A DNA stretch of 64,000 nt, from NCBI RefSeq assembly GCF_022179125.1, contig NZ_BPQG01000006.1, forward strand, positions 62,001 to 126,000, in the 5' to 3' direction. A model generated the notes under the pieces. The model saw only the letters and a list, made by a program, of their open reading frames with translations. It was not told the DNA's origin and did no database searches. This stretch comes from Methylobacterium cerastii. GTDB taxonomy: Bacteria; Pseudomonadota; Alphaproteobacteria; Rhizobiales; Beijerinckiaceae. The translations under genes and the position numbers were made by a program. Shown here in pieces: positions 18,807-27,936 of this stretch; the first letter of the stretch is position 1, and the number at the start of each line of letters is the position of its first letter.

Positions 18807-19634
18807 GTGGACGATCGAGACTTCTCGCCCACCGGCAGACCGAACGCCCTCGACTTCGAAGACGTCGCGATCGCGTTCCCCCTGAAGGGCGGCCGGCGCT
18901 ACGTCGCGGTGGAGGGAATCGACCTCGCGGTCGCGCCCGGGGAGTTCGTCGCCGTCGTCGGCCCGACCGGGTCCGGCAAGTCGACCCTGCTTAACGCCGC
19001 GGCCGGCTTGCTGAAGCCCGCGTCCGGCCGCGTCGCGGCGTTCGGCGCGCCGCTGCGAGGCCTGAACGGCCGGGCCGGCTACCTTTTCCAGTCCGATGCG
19101 CTGATGCCGTGGAAGACCGCGCTCGACAACGTCGCCGTCGCCCTCGAGCCGAAGGGCGTCCCCCGCGCCGCGGCCCGCGCAGGGGCGGGCGAGTGGCTCG
19201 GGCGCGTCGGCCTCGCCACCTTCGCCGACCGCTATCCGCACACGCTCTCGGGGGGGCAGCGCAAGCGCGTGGCCCTCGCTCAGGTGCTGATCCGCGACCC
19301 CGAGCTCCTGCTGATGGACGAGCCGTTCGGGCCGCTCGACGCGCAGACCCGGCAGATCATGGGTAACCTGCTGCTCGACCTCTGGGCCGCCGACCGCAAG
19401 GCGGTGCTGTTCGTCACCCACGACCTGGAGGAGGCGATCGGCCTGGCGGACCGGGTCGTGGTGCTGTCGGCCGGGCCGGCGGCGCGGGTCGTCGGCGACT
19501 TCCCCGTCGCCCTGACTAGGCCGAGGGACATCGCCGAGATCCGCCTCGACCCGCAGTTCCACGCGCTCTACCAGCGGATCTGGTCTTGCCTGCGCGTCGA
19601 GGTCTCGCGCGCCTACGCGAACGGGCCGGCATGA
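18807..19634 (+). CDS. ABC importer ATPase, nitrate/sulfonate/taurine type
   Basis: 275 residues from a GTG start with a GGGGGAGGGGAG ribosome-binding site just upstream. Walker A GPTGSGKST, Q-loop FQSDALMPW, signature LSGGQRKRVALAQ, Walker B LLLMDEPFGPLD and switch THDLEEA are all intact. The DALMPW motif is characteristic of the SsuB/TauB/NrtD group. It powers the permease encoded 25 bases downstream. The substrate cannot be told from sequence. Confidence 0.92.
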   Translation: MDDRDFSPTGRPNALDFEDVAIAFPLKGGRRYVAVEGIDLAVAPGEFVAVVGPTGSGKSTLLNAAAGLLKPASGRVAAFGAPLRGLNGRAGYLFQSDALMPWKTALDNVAVALEPKGVPRAAARAGAGEWLGRVGLATFADRYPHTLSGGQRKRVALAQVLIRDPELLLMDEPFGPLDAQTRQIMGNLLLDLWAADRKAVLFVTHDLEEAIGLADRVVVLSAGPAARVVGDFPVALTRPRDIAEIRLDPQFHALYQRIWSCLRVEVSRAYANGPA

Positions 19635-19659
19635 CGCCTCACCCTTCGGAGACCCGCCG

Positions 19660-20448
19660 GTGAACCGTTTCGGCCTGCTCGCGCTCCAGATCCTCGTCGG
19701 GGTAGCGGGCTTCGCGATTTGGCACGTGCTCACCGTCTACCCAGTGCTCGGCCAGCCGCGGCAGATCCAGTTCTTCTTCTCGACTCCCGGCGCGGTGTTG
19801 GCGCGGACCTGGACCGAGATCACGTCGCCCGAGATCTGGGGCCACATCGCGATCACTCTGCAGGAGACGGTGCTGGCCTTCGCGTTCGGGGCTGCGGGCG
19901 GCATCGCCTTCGGCTTCCTGTTCGCGCGCAACGCGTTGCTGGCCGCGGTGTTCGACCCCTACATCAAGGCGGCCAACGCCCTGCCGCGGGTGGTGCTGGC
20001 ACCGATCTTCGCTCTGTGGTTCGGCCTCGGCATCTGGTCCAAGGTGGCCCTCGGGTTCACGTTGGTGTTTTTCATCGTGTTCTTCAACGTCTACCAGGGG
20101 GTGCGCGAGGTCAGCCCGATGGTACGCGACAACGCCCGCATGCTCGGGATGAGCGAGCGCGGGCTGCTGCGCCACGTCTACTGGCCGTCGGCGCTCACCT
20201 GGATGTTCTCCTCGCTCCACACCGCGGTGGGCTTCGCGCTGGTCGGGGCGGTGGTCGGCGAATATCTCGGCGCGTCGGCCGGGCTCGGCTACAAGATCCA
20301 CGAGGCCGAGAGCGTGTTCGACGTGACGGGCGTCTTCGCCGGGATGCTGATCCTCACCGTGTTCGTCGTCCTGATCGACGCCCTCGTCACCCTGGCCGAG
20401 AACCGCCTCCTGGCCTGGCGCCCGCGCGGCCCGCAGGGACGGAACTGA
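19660..20448 (+). CDS. ABC importer permease, nitrate/sulfonate/taurine type
   Basis: 262 residues from a GTG start, with about six membrane helices. The EAA loop appears as DNARMLGMSERGLLRHVYWPSA, the site that contacts the ATPase. The segment NALPRVVLAPIFALWFGLG is typical of the SsuC/TauC family. It forms the inner-membrane channel and is flanked by the ATPase and the binding-protein genes. Confidence 0.92.
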   Translation: MNRFGLLALQILVGVAGFAIWHVLTVYPVLGQPRQIQFFFSTPGAVLARTWTEITSPEIWGHIAITLQETVLAFAFGAAGGIAFGFLFARNALLAAVFDPYIKAANALPRVVLAPIFALWFGLGIWSKVALGFTLVFFIVFFNVYQGVREVSPMVRDNARMLGMSERGLLRHVYWPSALTWMFSSLHTAVGFALVGAVVGEYLGASAGLGYKIHEAESVFDVTGVFAGMLILTVFVVLIDALVTLAENRLLAWRPRGPQGRN

Positions 20449-20461
20449 AAGGACGTTTGCG

Positions 20462-21463
20462 ATGCACCGCCGCTCATTCCTCGCCGGATCCGCCGCGGTG
20501 CTCGCCGCTTGCAGGGACGCGCAAGCCGACACCGTGAAGGTGCGGATCGGGGTCGGCGGCAAGCCGCTGCTCTACTACCTGCCGCTGACGGTTGCCGAGC
20601 GGAAGGGCTACTTCGCGGAGGAGGGCGTCGAGGCCGAGATCTCCGATTTCGGCGGTGGCGCCCGCTCGCTGCAGGCGCTGGTCGGCGGCTCGGTCGACGT
20701 CGTCACCGGGGCCTACGAGCACACGATCCGCATGCAGGCCAAGGGTCAGGACGTCCGCGCCGTGTGCGAACTCGGTCGCCTGCCGGCGATCGTCATCGCC
20801 GTGCGCAAGGACCTCGCCGGCACGGTGAAGTCCGTCGCCGACTTCAAGGGCCGGAAGGTCGGCGTGACCGCGCCGGGCTCGTCCACGGCGCTCGCGGTGC
20901 AGTTCGCGATGATCAAGGCCGGGCTGAAGGCCACCGACGCGCCGCTCATCGGCATCGGCGGCGGGGCCGGCGCCGTCGCCGCGATCAAGCGCGGCGAGAT
21001 CGACGCGATCGCCCACCTCGACCCGGTCATCGCCAAGCTGGAGGCCGACGGCGACATCCAGATCCTCGTCGACACCCGCACCGAGGCCGGGACCCGCGCC
21101 CTTTTCGGCGGACCGAACCCGGCGGCGGTGGTCTACACCAAGCAGGATTGGATCGAGCACCACCCGGCGGCGATGCAGCGGGTGGTCAACGCTTTCGCCA
21201 AGGCGCTCAAGTGGCTTGCCACAGCCTCGCCCGAGGCGATCGCCGACCTCGTGCCCGCCACCTACCAGTTCGGCGACCGGGCGCTCTACGTCCAAGCGGT
21301 GGGCAAGTCGCTCGAAAGCTACTCGCGCACCGGCATCCCGACCCAGGAGGGCATGACCAGCGTCCTCGACCTGGTGCGGACGCTGGACGCGGAGATGCAG
21401 AGTGCGCAGATCGACCTTGCGACCACTTTCGACGACCGCTTCATCAAGCGCGCGATGGGCTGA
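20462..21463 (+). CDS. ABC importer substrate-binding protein (NMT1/SsuA-like), probable lipoprotein
   Basis: 333 residues starting MHRRSFLAGSAAVLAACRD. The pair of Arg and the hydrophobic stretch resemble a Tat signal, and LAAC with Cys17 is a lipobox, so the mature protein is probably lipid-anchored. The fold motifs YYLPLTVAERKGYFAEEG and DFKGRKVGVTAPGSST belong to the NMT1/SsuA family that binds sulfonates, nitrate or thiamine precursors. It starts 13 bases after the permease. Confidence 0.9.
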   Translation: MHRRSFLAGSAAVLAACRDAQADTVKVRIGVGGKPLLYYLPLTVAERKGYFAEEGVEAEISDFGGGARSLQALVGGSVDVVTGAYEHTIRMQAKGQDVRAVCELGRLPAIVIAVRKDLAGTVKSVADFKGRKVGVTAPGSSTALAVQFAMIKAGLKATDAPLIGIGGGAGAVAAIKRGEIDAIAHLDPVIAKLEADGDIQILVDTRTEAGTRALFGGPNPAAVVYTKQDWIEHHPAAMQRVVNAFAKALKWLATASPEAIADLVPATYQFGDRALYVQAVGKSLESYSRTGIPTQEGMTSVLDLVRTLDAEMQSAQIDLATTFDDRFIKRAMG

Positions 21464-21484
21464 TTACGGCAGGGCCGCGGGCGC

Positions 21485-22909
21485 TCAGAATTCGCCGCCA
21501 AGACCGGCTCGCACCCCGTGGCCGCCGTCTCCGCCGTAGGCGTAGCCGACGTTGATCGCCAGCGGGACCGCAGTCGGCAGACGGTGAGAGAGCGCCGCGC
21601 CGCCGGCCCACTCGCCGCGGTAGGTCGCGCTGTTCAGCACCCAAGTGGTGCGGCCGGGGGCCGAGGGCATCGAGGCGGTCGGCATCGCCAGCGCGGTGGC
21701 GACGCCCTGGCGGGCCTCGCGACGCGTCTCGGTGCTATACTGCGATAGGGCGTTGGTGCGCGATTCGAGGGTGCCGACGCGGGCCTCGACTCCGCCGAGC
21801 CGCCCCTCCGCCGAGTCGAGGCGGGAGCCGAGGCCGGCGATCGTGCTAGGGCCGTAGCCCGAGGTGGCGAGGTTTCCTGCGGTGTCCGAGGTGACGAACC
21901 GCGTCTCGCCGGACTGGGCCGCGGCGCTCTGGGCCGACCCGATCCCGCCGAGCGTATAGGTATTTGAGCCGTTGCCGATCGCGACCTGGTTCGCGCGGGT
22001 GGTCCGGGCGCCGGGGCCGATGGCGATCGCGTTGGCTTGTGTCGCCGAGGCGCTGCGGCCGATGGCGATCGACCCGTCGCCGGCGGCGTTCGCCTGCGTC
22101 CCGAGCGCCGTCGCGCTGCCCCCCCCGGCGGAAGCACCATAGCCGGCCGCGAGCGCGTCCGCGCCGCCTGCGGCCGGAAGCGGGAACGAGCTGGTGTTGT
22201 TACCGCGGATCGGCAGCTTCTCGACGTTCGACAGCCGCAGCTCGAACAACGCGACGCGGGTGGGGTCGTAGGTCCCGCCGGCGCCGGTTCCGCCAGCGCC
22301 GGTGCCAGTGCCACCGCCTGTGCCCGCTCCACCGGTGCATGGATTGCAGGCGGTTCCGCCCCCCGTGCCGCCGGTGCCGGTTCCAGTGCCGCCGCCGATG
22401 GTCACGCCGACGCCGGCGATGGAGCCCCCGCCGACCGTCGCCCCGACGCTTGCGACAGTTCCTCCGCCGACGGTCGCGCCCACGTCGACCAGGGTGCCGC
22501 CGCCGACCGTTGCGCCGACAGTAGCAACTGGTCCACCACCAACTGTGGCGCCGACGCTTGCGACGGTTCCCCCGCCGACCGTTGCGCCGACATCGGCGAC
22601 CGAGCTACCGCCGACGGTGGCTCCGACATTGGCGACGCTGCCACCACCGACGGTCGCTCCGACGGTGGCGAGGGAACCACCACCGAGCGTTGCATCAACG
22701 GTCGCCAAGCTCCCGGTGGTTCCGTTCACCACGGAGGTCACCGTATCGAGCGTTCCGCGCAGGAGCTGGGCCTGGGCCAAGCCGGAGGTGCCCAGGAGAA
22801 GCACCCCACTCAGCATCGGAATCGCGATGACGTCGTGCGGGCGAAGGGCGGCGCGACCCTGCGCGAGCGTGGACGGACGCGCGGAGGCGCGGTTCTGGCG
22901 ACGAGACAT
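21485..22909 (-). CDS. Trimeric autotransporter adhesin (YadA family) with 12-residue repeats
   Basis: 474 residues from MSRRQNRASARPSTLAQ. An extended signal peptide (hydrophobic about 29-47) precedes nine tandem 12-residue repeats of the form GxVAxVGATVGG (67-174), a Gly/Thr-rich linker with two Cys (GGTACNPCTGG), a YadA-like head (AAGDGSIAIGRSA; ANAIAIGPGA; ANQVAIGNGS), a coiled coil (about 358-390) and a C-terminal four-strand anchor ending in GLGGEF with terminal Phe. Trimeric autotransporters sit in the outer membrane and bind surfaces. A longer start at 22984 is possible but less likely. Confidence 0.88.
   Translation of the reverse strand: MSRRQNRASARPSTLAQGRAALRPHDVIAIPMLSGVLLLGTSGLAQAQLLRGTLDTVTSVVNGTTGSLATVDATLGGGSLATVGATVGGGSVANVGATVGGSSVADVGATVGGGTVASVGATVGGGPVATVGATVGGGTLVDVGATVGGGTVASVGATVGGGSIAGVGVTIGGGTGTGTGGTGGGTACNPCTGGAGTGGGTGTGAGGTGAGGTYDPTRVALFELRLSNVEKLPIRGNNTSSFPLPAAGGADALAAGYGASAGGGSATALGTQANAAGDGSIAIGRSASATQANAIAIGPGARTTRANQVAIGNGSNTYTLGGIGSAQSAAAQSGETRFVTSDTAGNLATSGYGPSTIAGLGSRLDSAEGRLGGVEARVGTLESRTNALSQYSTETRREARQGVATALAMPTASMPSAPGRTTWVLNSATYRGEWAGGAALSHRLPTAVPLAINVGYAYGGDGGHGVRAGLGGEF
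22388..22711 (-). repeat. Nine 36-bp tandem coding repeats in the adhesin
   Basis: 324 bases encode nine consecutive 12-residue units, consensus G-(S/T)-(V/L)-A-x-V-G-A-T-V-G-G. The units differ in codon choice and at the second, third and fifth positions, so the array is not a recent perfect expansion. It forms the stalk before the Gly/Thr linker. Confidence 0.92.
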
Positions 22910-22977
22910 GGGAGCACTCCGACTGGGACCCATGCCGGGAGGCTGCATCGCGTCGTAAAACACAACGCGAGAGACCC

Positions 22978-22996
22978 ATTGCATGGCTCATGCAAT
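22978..22996. promoter_or_regulatory. Operator-like inverted repeat upstream of the adhesin gene
   Basis: ATTGCATG (22978-22985), GCT, CATGCAAT (22989-22996): a perfect 8-bp dyad about 70 bases upstream of the adhesin start. The short spacer and AT content suit a dimeric regulator. A weaker dyad (CGCGTCGT ... ACAACGCG) lies closer to the gene at about 22950-22970. Confidence 0.45.
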
Positions 22997-23030
22997 CTGA
23001 GCGCGAATGCTTAACGAGAGTTTGAAAATA

Positions 23031-23050
23031 CAACCCGCGGTTGTTTTTTT
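23031..23050 (+). terminator. Plus-strand terminator-like hairpin with no plus-strand gene before it
   Basis: CAACC (23031-23035), CGC, GGTTG (23039-23043), then seven T. Both flanking genes run on the minus strand, so on the plus strand it could end a short transcript starting in 22910-23030. Alternatively its A-tract is an upstream promoter element for the adhesin gene. Confidence 0.4.
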
Positions 23051-23159
23051 CGTGTCGGCCGCAGGCGTGTATCGGATGCAGCCGCGGGTGCCCGACCCAA
23101 GCCTCCACTTAAAAACGATCGGCTTGTCGAGGTCGCGTCCGGACCTGCGACCGGCGCGT

Positions 23160-25862
23160 TCAGCGCCGGCCGCCGCCACCCTTGTATTTCGGCTTCTGGC
23201 CGCCGAGCCCCTGGGTCGAGCGCGGCTTCGGCCGCTCGGTCCAGGCGACGGCGTTCGCCGGCAGCTCGCGGTCGGTGCCCGGCCCCATGTTGTCCAGGGT
23301 CGGCTTCGAAATGCGCGTGCCGGAGCCGCGCGGCGCCCTGCGGCCGTACTTGCCGGCGTCCCGCTCCACGTCGGCCTGCCGCGCCATCGGGTCGTCGGAG
23401 ATCATCAGCTCCGTCGCCTGGAGGCGCTTCAGCTCGTCGCGCAGGCGTGCGGCCTCCTCGAAGTCGAGGTCGGCGGCGGCGGTGCGCATCCGCTTCTCCA
23501 GGTCGGCCATCACTGCCTTGAGGTTGTGGCCGACGGTGATCTCCGCCATCCCGGTGTCGACCTGGACGCGGTCGCGCTCGAACACGCTGCTGAGGATGTC
23601 GCTGATCCCGCGCTTCACGCTCTGGGGCGTGATGCCGTGCTCGAGATTGTAGGCGAGCTGCTTTTGCCGCCTGCGCTCGGTCTCGGCCATCGCCCGTTCC
23701 ATCGAGCCGGTGATGTGGTCGGCGTAGAGGATGCAGCGCGCGTCGGCGTTGCGGGCGGCGCGGCCGATGGTCTGCACCAGCGAGGTCTCGGAGCGCAGGA
23801 AGCCTTCCTTGTCGGCATCGAGGATGCAGACCAATGCGCATTCTGGGATGTCGAGGCCCTCACGCAGCAGGTTGATGCCGATCAGCACGTCGAAGGCGCC
23901 GAGCCGCAGGTCGCGGATGATCTCGATGCGCTCCAGCGTGTCGATGTCGGAGTGCATGTAGCGCACGCGAACCGAGTTCTCGTGTAGGTACTCGGTCAGG
24001 TCCTCGGCCATGCGCTTGGTCAGCGTGGTGACGAGGGTGCGGTAGCCAGCGAGCGCAACCTCGCGCACCTCGCCGAGCAGGTCGTCGACCTGGCTCCGCG
24101 CCGGGCGGATTTCGATCACCGGGTCGACGAGGCCGGTGGGGCGGATCACCTGCTCGGCGAAGACGCCGCCGGTCTGCTCCATTTCCCACTTGCCGGGCGT
24201 GGCTGAGACGTTGACCGTCTGCGGCCGCATCGCGTCCCATTCCTCGAATCGCAGCGGACGGTTGTCGAGGCAGGAGGGCAGGCGGAAGCCGTATTCGGCG
24301 AGCGTCGCCTTCCGGCGGAAGTCACCCCGGTACATGCCGCCGATCTGCGGAACGGTGACGTGGCTCTCGTCGGCGAAGACCAACGCGTTGTCGGGCAGGT
24401 ACTCGAACAGGGTCGGCGGCGGCTCGCCGGGCTTGCGGCCGGTGAGGTAGCGCGAATAGTTCTCGATGCCGTTGCAGGCGCCCGTCGCCTCGATCATCTC
24501 GATGTCGAATGTGCAGCGCTGCTCGATGCGCTGGGCCTCGATCAGACGGCCCATCTTGGTCAGCTCCTCGACGCGGCCGTTGAGCTCGTTCTTGATCCCC
24601 TTGATCGCCTGCTGCAGCGTCGGTCGCGGCGTGACGTAGTGCGAGTTGGCGTAGACCTTCACGAACTTCAGCTCGTTGATCTTCTTGCCTGTGAGCGGGT
24701 CGAACTCGACGATCCCCTCGATCTCGTCGCCGAACAGGCCGATGCGCCAGCCGCGGTCCTCCAAGTGAGCCGGCCACAGCTCGATCACGTCGCCGCGCAC
24801 CCTGAAGGTGCCGCGGGCGAAGTCTGACTGGATGCGCTTGTACTGCAGCGCCACGAAGTCGGCGACGAGCTGGCGCTGCTCGATCTTCTCGCCCAACGTC
24901 ACCGTGAACGACATCGCCGTGTAGGTCTCGACCGAGCCGATGCCGTAGATGCACGAGACCGACGCGACGATGATGACGTCGTCGCGCTCGAGCAGCGCCC
25001 GGGTCGCCGAGTGCCGCATCCGGTCGATCTGCTCGTTGATCGACGATTCCTTCTCGATGAAGGTGTCCGAGCGCGGCACGTAGGCCTCGGGCTGGTAGTA
25101 GTCGTAGTAGGAGACGAAATATTCCACTGCGTTGTCGGGGAAGAAGCTCTTGAACTCGCCGTAAAGCTGCGCCGCCAGCGTCTTGTTCGGCGCGAGGATC
25201 AGGGCCGGTCGCTGAGTCTCCTCGATGATCTTCGCCATCGTGAAGGTCTTGCCCGAGCCGGTCACGCCGAGCAGCACCTGGTCGCGCTCATTGGCTTTCA
25301 CGCCCTTCACGAGCTCGGCGATGGCGGTGGGCTGGTCGCCCGCCGGCGTGAACTCGGATTCGAGGCGGAACGGCTTGCCGCCCTCGGACTTCGCCGGCCG
25401 GTCCGGCCGGTGCGGAACCCAAGTCTCCCCGTTCTTGAACAGCGGGTTGCCCTCTTCGAGCAACCGCTGCAGGGCATCCACCGTCGCCGAGACGCCGTCG
25501 GAGGCCAGCGATGATTGGTCCGGTGCGCCTTCCGGCGCCGGCCCGTCTTCGGGCGGGGTCAGGCCGAGCGCCTGCGCAAGAGCCGGATCGATCTCGGCAC
25601 CGGGTGCGGTGGTGAAGCCGCGCTGCGGCGCTTCGCCGAAGCCGGTGGGTTCTCTCGCTTCAGTCTTCGGAGCCGGCTTCGCCTTGGCTGGCTTGCGCTG
25701 GCCCGGCCGCGGAAGCTCCGCCTGCCGCTCGGACTGGATCTGGGGCTTGCGGGCGAGGGCGGGACTCAGCAGCTGCGCCAGGAACGGGTCGAGCGGCTGA
25801 ACGTCCGGCCGGTCGGCCTTTCCGGTCGCTGAGACGTGCCGGGGCTTCTTCGGTATTGCCAT
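23160..25862 (-). CDS. uvrB: Excinuclease ABC subunit B
   Basis: 900 residues from [16 protein letters not shown]. The helicase core starts near residue 165 ([17 protein letters not shown]), with Walker A GVTGSGKT, the beta-hairpin [29 protein letters not shown], and helicase motifs ending in QTIGRAARN. The C-terminal UVR motif is in [18 protein letters not shown]. It verifies DNA damage with UvrA and recruits UvrC. The core matches bacterial UvrB (about 670 residues), but the N-terminal 165 residues are an extra Pro/Lys/Ala-rich extension. A longer start at 25907 is less likely. Confidence 0.95.
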   Translation of the reverse strand: MAIPKKPRHVSATGKADRPDVQPLDPFLAQLLSPALARKPQIQSERQAELPRPGQRKPAKAKPAPKTEAREPTGFGEAPQRGFTTAPGAEIDPALAQALGLTPPEDGPAPEGAPDQSSLASDGVSATVDALQRLLEEGNPLFKNGETWVPHRPDRPAKSEGGKPFRLESEFTPAGDQPTAIAELVKGVKANERDQVLLGVTGSGKTFTMAKIIEETQRPALILAPNKTLAAQLYGEFKSFFPDNAVEYFVSYYDYYQPEAYVPRSDTFIEKESSINEQIDRMRHSATRALLERDDVIIVASVSCIYGIGSVETYTAMSFTVTLGEKIEQRQLVADFVALQYKRIQSDFARGTFRVRGDVIELWPAHLEDRGWRIGLFGDEIEGIVEFDPLTGKKINELKFVKVYANSHYVTPRPTLQQAIKGIKNELNGRVEELTKMGRLIEAQRIEQRCTFDIEMIEATGACNGIENYSRYLTGRKPGEPPPTLFEYLPDNALVFADESHVTVPQIGGMYRGDFRRKATLAEYGFRLPSCLDNRPLRFEEWDAMRPQTVNVSATPGKWEMEQTGGVFAEQVIRPTGLVDPVIEIRPARSQVDDLLGEVREVALAGYRTLVTTLTKRMAEDLTEYLHENSVRVRYMHSDIDTLERIEIIRDLRLGAFDVLIGINLLREGLDIPECALVCILDADKEGFLRSETSLVQTIGRAARNADARCILYADHITGSMERAMAETERRRQKQLAYNLEHGITPQSVKRGISDILSSVFERDRVQVDTGMAEITVGHNLKAVMADLEKRMRTAAADLDFEEAARLRDELKRLQATELMISDDPMARQADVERDAGKYGRRAPRGSGTRISKPTLDNMGPGTDRELPANAVAWTERPKPRSTQGLGGQKPKYKGGGGRR

Positions 25863-26058
25863 GGGAGAAATATGGCGTGGCCAGTGCCATGACGGAAGGG
25901 GCACCACCTCCGCGTGAGGTGTTCATCCAGGGGCCGATCGGCGCATGGAGTGATCCCTGCCAAGAGACGACGGCCGATCCCGCCGCAATGCCGCCGGCTT
26001 GCGCGATCACACGCGGCGTGCGGGCCGTGGGTGGGTCGGACCGCGGGAATCGTGTGGG

Positions 26059-26301
26059 ATGATGAACTTCGTTCTGGGAGCTGTGGCCGGGGCGTTGATC
26101 GTCGGCATCGCCGCGATCGCCGGCGCACGCAACCCGGACATCCAGCAGCGGCTTGGCCTGTTCCCCGCCACGCCGATGACCCTGATGGCGGCTCCGCCAC
26201 GGGCGGAGCCGGCATGCCCGCCGCCCGTGGCGGCCGCGCCGACCATCGGCACGCAGGAGATGCTCTTCAATCGGCGCCGGTTCTGGTCCGTCGCGCCTTG
26301 A
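26059..26301 (+). CDS. Small single-span membrane or exported protein
   Basis: 80 residues from MMNFVLGAVAGALIVG, with a hydrophobic N-terminal helix and a polar tail containing APPRAEPACPPPVAAAP. The preceding GTGTGGG may serve as ribosome-binding site. No family recognised. It converges with a 40-residue ORF on the other strand. Confidence 0.5.
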   Translation: MMNFVLGAVAGALIVGIAAIAGARNPDIQQRLGLFPATPMTLMAAPPRAEPACPPPVAAAPTIGTQEMLFNRRRFWSVAP

Positions 26302-26316
26302 GCATGTCCGTCCGGC

Positions 26317-26439
26317 TCAGACGCTGCTCAGCAGGAACATGAGCATGGTCGTCGCGGCGGTGGTGCTCAGGAACCCGCAGAGCGCGGCGGCGAAGGAGGG
26401 ACCGGTCGGGACGGCAACGGTCTGGGTCTCGGTGGTCAT
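26317..26439 (-). CDS. Putative 40-residue membrane protein
   Basis: ATG at 26439, TGA at 26317-26319. The peptide starts MTTETQTVAVPTGPSFAAA and ends in a hydrophobic helix (MLMFLLSSV). Codon third positions are almost all G or C, as in real genes here, but it is too short for certainty and the ribosome-binding site (CAGGG) is weak. Confidence 0.35.
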   Translation of the reverse strand: MTTETQTVAVPTGPSFAAALCGFLSTTAATTMLMFLLSSV

Positions 26440-26529
26440 GGCGGCTGGCCCTGTCGGCGACGTGCAGCGTCGCGCTCGATGTGACGATGGTGGGAACGAA
26501 GAGGCTTTGCGGTGCGGGCGCGCACCCGG

Positions 26530-26841
26530 TCAGTCGCAGCGGTTTACGCGTTTGGCGATGCGAAGGTTTCGCAACTCGGTGCGAAGATCGATCGCGACAA
26601 CGCCGGCGCCGCAATCCTCGAAGCCGTCGCGGGCGTCGTTGTAGCGGTCGCCGACCTCGTCGAGCGTGTCGCAGACGCGGTCGTGGTTTCCGAGCCGGGC
26701 TTCCTGCCTCGCCTGGTAGCGAAGGGCCGAAGCCTCGTCGATCTTGGCGCGAGCCTCGAGGCACGCCGGCGCCGCGAACGCCGGGGCGAGGGAGAGGACC
26801 AGGCCGAACACGGCCAGCATCGGTGTGTCAGATCGGGTCAT
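26530..26841 (-). CDS. Small secreted protein with four cysteines
   Basis: 103 residues from MTRSDTPMLAVFGLVLSLA, a clear signal peptide with cleavage near AFAAPAC. The mature part is helical and charged with four Cys (ACLEARAK, RVCDTLDEV, EDCGAG, NRCD), consistent with two disulfides in the periplasm. Family not recognised. GGTGG lies just upstream as a ribosome-binding site. Confidence 0.55.
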   Translation of the reverse strand: MTRSDTPMLAVFGLVLSLAPAFAAPACLEARAKIDEASALRYQARQEARLGNHDRVCDTLDEVGDRYNDARDGFEDCGAGVVAIDLRTELRNLRIAKRVNRCD

Positions 26842-26939
26842 GGGCCACCGTGAAGACAATCACGTAAGCAGTACGCTGGAAGAGGCGAAGTATTCGACCG
26901 GTGTCTTTCAACCGCCGGTATGAGCGCACAACGGCGGAG

Positions 26940-27470
26940 CTAGACCGATGGTTCCGCTTTCGCTGCGCTGCGGCTGCGGCGCGAAATCAGGATCGCGGCA
27001 AGGTCCACCGGCACGAACCCCTGGGCGTCAACGCCGACATCGTACTGTTTGGGCGCAGTGCGCAGCTGCCCGTGGGAATGGCCGTGCAGGTTGAGCACGC
27101 CGCGGCCGATGCCGTTCCAGGTCCGGAAGGCGTAATGGCACAGCACCAAGCCGCGACCCTCCACCGCGATCTCCGCGTAATGCGCGATCGAGGCCCAGCC
27201 CGGCGCGTCGAGGGTGTCGGGGCCGTCGTTGTTGCCGACGATCAGGTGCTTCACGCCGTGAAGGCCGGCGAGGATCGCGTGGACTCGCTCCCGCGGCGGT
27301 CCGAGGGCAAAGTCGCCGAGATGCCAGACGCTATCGTCGGCGCCGACGACCCGATTCCAGTTCGCGATCAACGCGGCGTCGTGCGTCGCGAGGTCGGCGA
27401 AGGGCCGGCGATCGAGCCGCAGGATGCGCGGATCGCCGAAATGGGTGTCGCTCGTGAAATAGACCGCCAC
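26940..27470 (-). CDS. Calcineurin-like metallophosphoesterase
   Basis: 176 residues from a GTG start at 27470, chosen because GGGAGG lies seven bases upstream and the product begins MAVYFTSDTHFGD. The metal-binding motifs are complete: SDTHFGD, WHLGDFALG, GNNDG, CHYAFRTW and GHSHG. Enzymes of this group hydrolyse phosphate esters or nucleotides; substrate unknown. It is transcribed away from the tRNA-Pro gene. Confidence 0.9.
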   Translation of the reverse strand: MAVYFTSDTHFGDPRILRLDRRPFADLATHDAALIANWNRVVGADDSVWHLGDFALGPPRERVHAILAGLHGVKHLIVGNNDGPDTLDAPGWASIAHYAEIAVEGRGLVLCHYAFRTWNGIGRGVLNLHGHSHGQLRTAPKQYDVGVDAQGFVPVDLAAILISRRSRSAAKAEPSV

Positions 27471-27672
27471 CGCCGACCTCCCTGCGCTGCACCGCGTCGT
27501 GTCCGATCCGGCCGGCATCGCGCAAGAGGCTTCTTCGCCTGCGCCCGCTGCGGCCTAGCATGCTGTTTCGGCGAAGCGCAGGAACGGGGCTTGCGTGCCC
27601 CGGAGCGGAAAGCTAAGACCCGCGGACCCTTCGGGGTGTCGGTGCTCGAACGGCCCGACGGAGCGGACGTGA

Positions 27673-27749
27673 CGGAGTATAGCGCAGCCCGGTAGCGCAC
27701 CTGTCTGGGGGACAGGGGGTCGCAGGTTCAAGTCCTGCTACTCCGACCA
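27673..27749 (+). tRNA. tRNA-Pro (anticodon GGG)
   Basis: 77 bases. Acceptor stem CGGAGTA (27673-27679) / TACTCCG (27739-27745), discriminator A, encoded CCA. Anticodon stem CCTGT / ACAGG with loop CTGGGGG gives GGG, reading CCC. The T arm has GCAGG-TTCAAGT-CCTGC. No second tRNA was seen nearby. Confidence 0.95.
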
Positions 27750-27793
27750 ATAAAACGGGACGTCGGCCGAAAGGTGGATGTCGCCGCTCCGAG

Positions 27794-27828
27794 AAAAGGC
27801 CGGCGCCACCAAGCGCCGGCCTTTTTTT
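27794..27828 (+). terminator. Strong rho-independent terminator after tRNA-Pro
   Basis: Stem GGCCGGCGC / GCGCCGGCC with a CACCAA loop, flanked by AAAA on the left and seven T on the right. It can end transcription in both directions, so it also serves the convergent sspB gene. Confidence 0.9.
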
Positions 27829-27936
27829 GTTCGCTTGCCGGATGTTTGAACCGCCGCTCCCGTTCACGACTGCGTCTTCGAAGCTTCCGCCTCGCGAAAG
27901 CCCCGAGGGGCGAGGTCCCAGGTGGAGCGATGCAGC

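Noticed and set aside
22388-22711. Repeats that could suggest a CRISPR array
   Set aside because: The 36-bp units are contiguous without spacers, vary in sequence and are read in frame as 12-residue peptide repeats.
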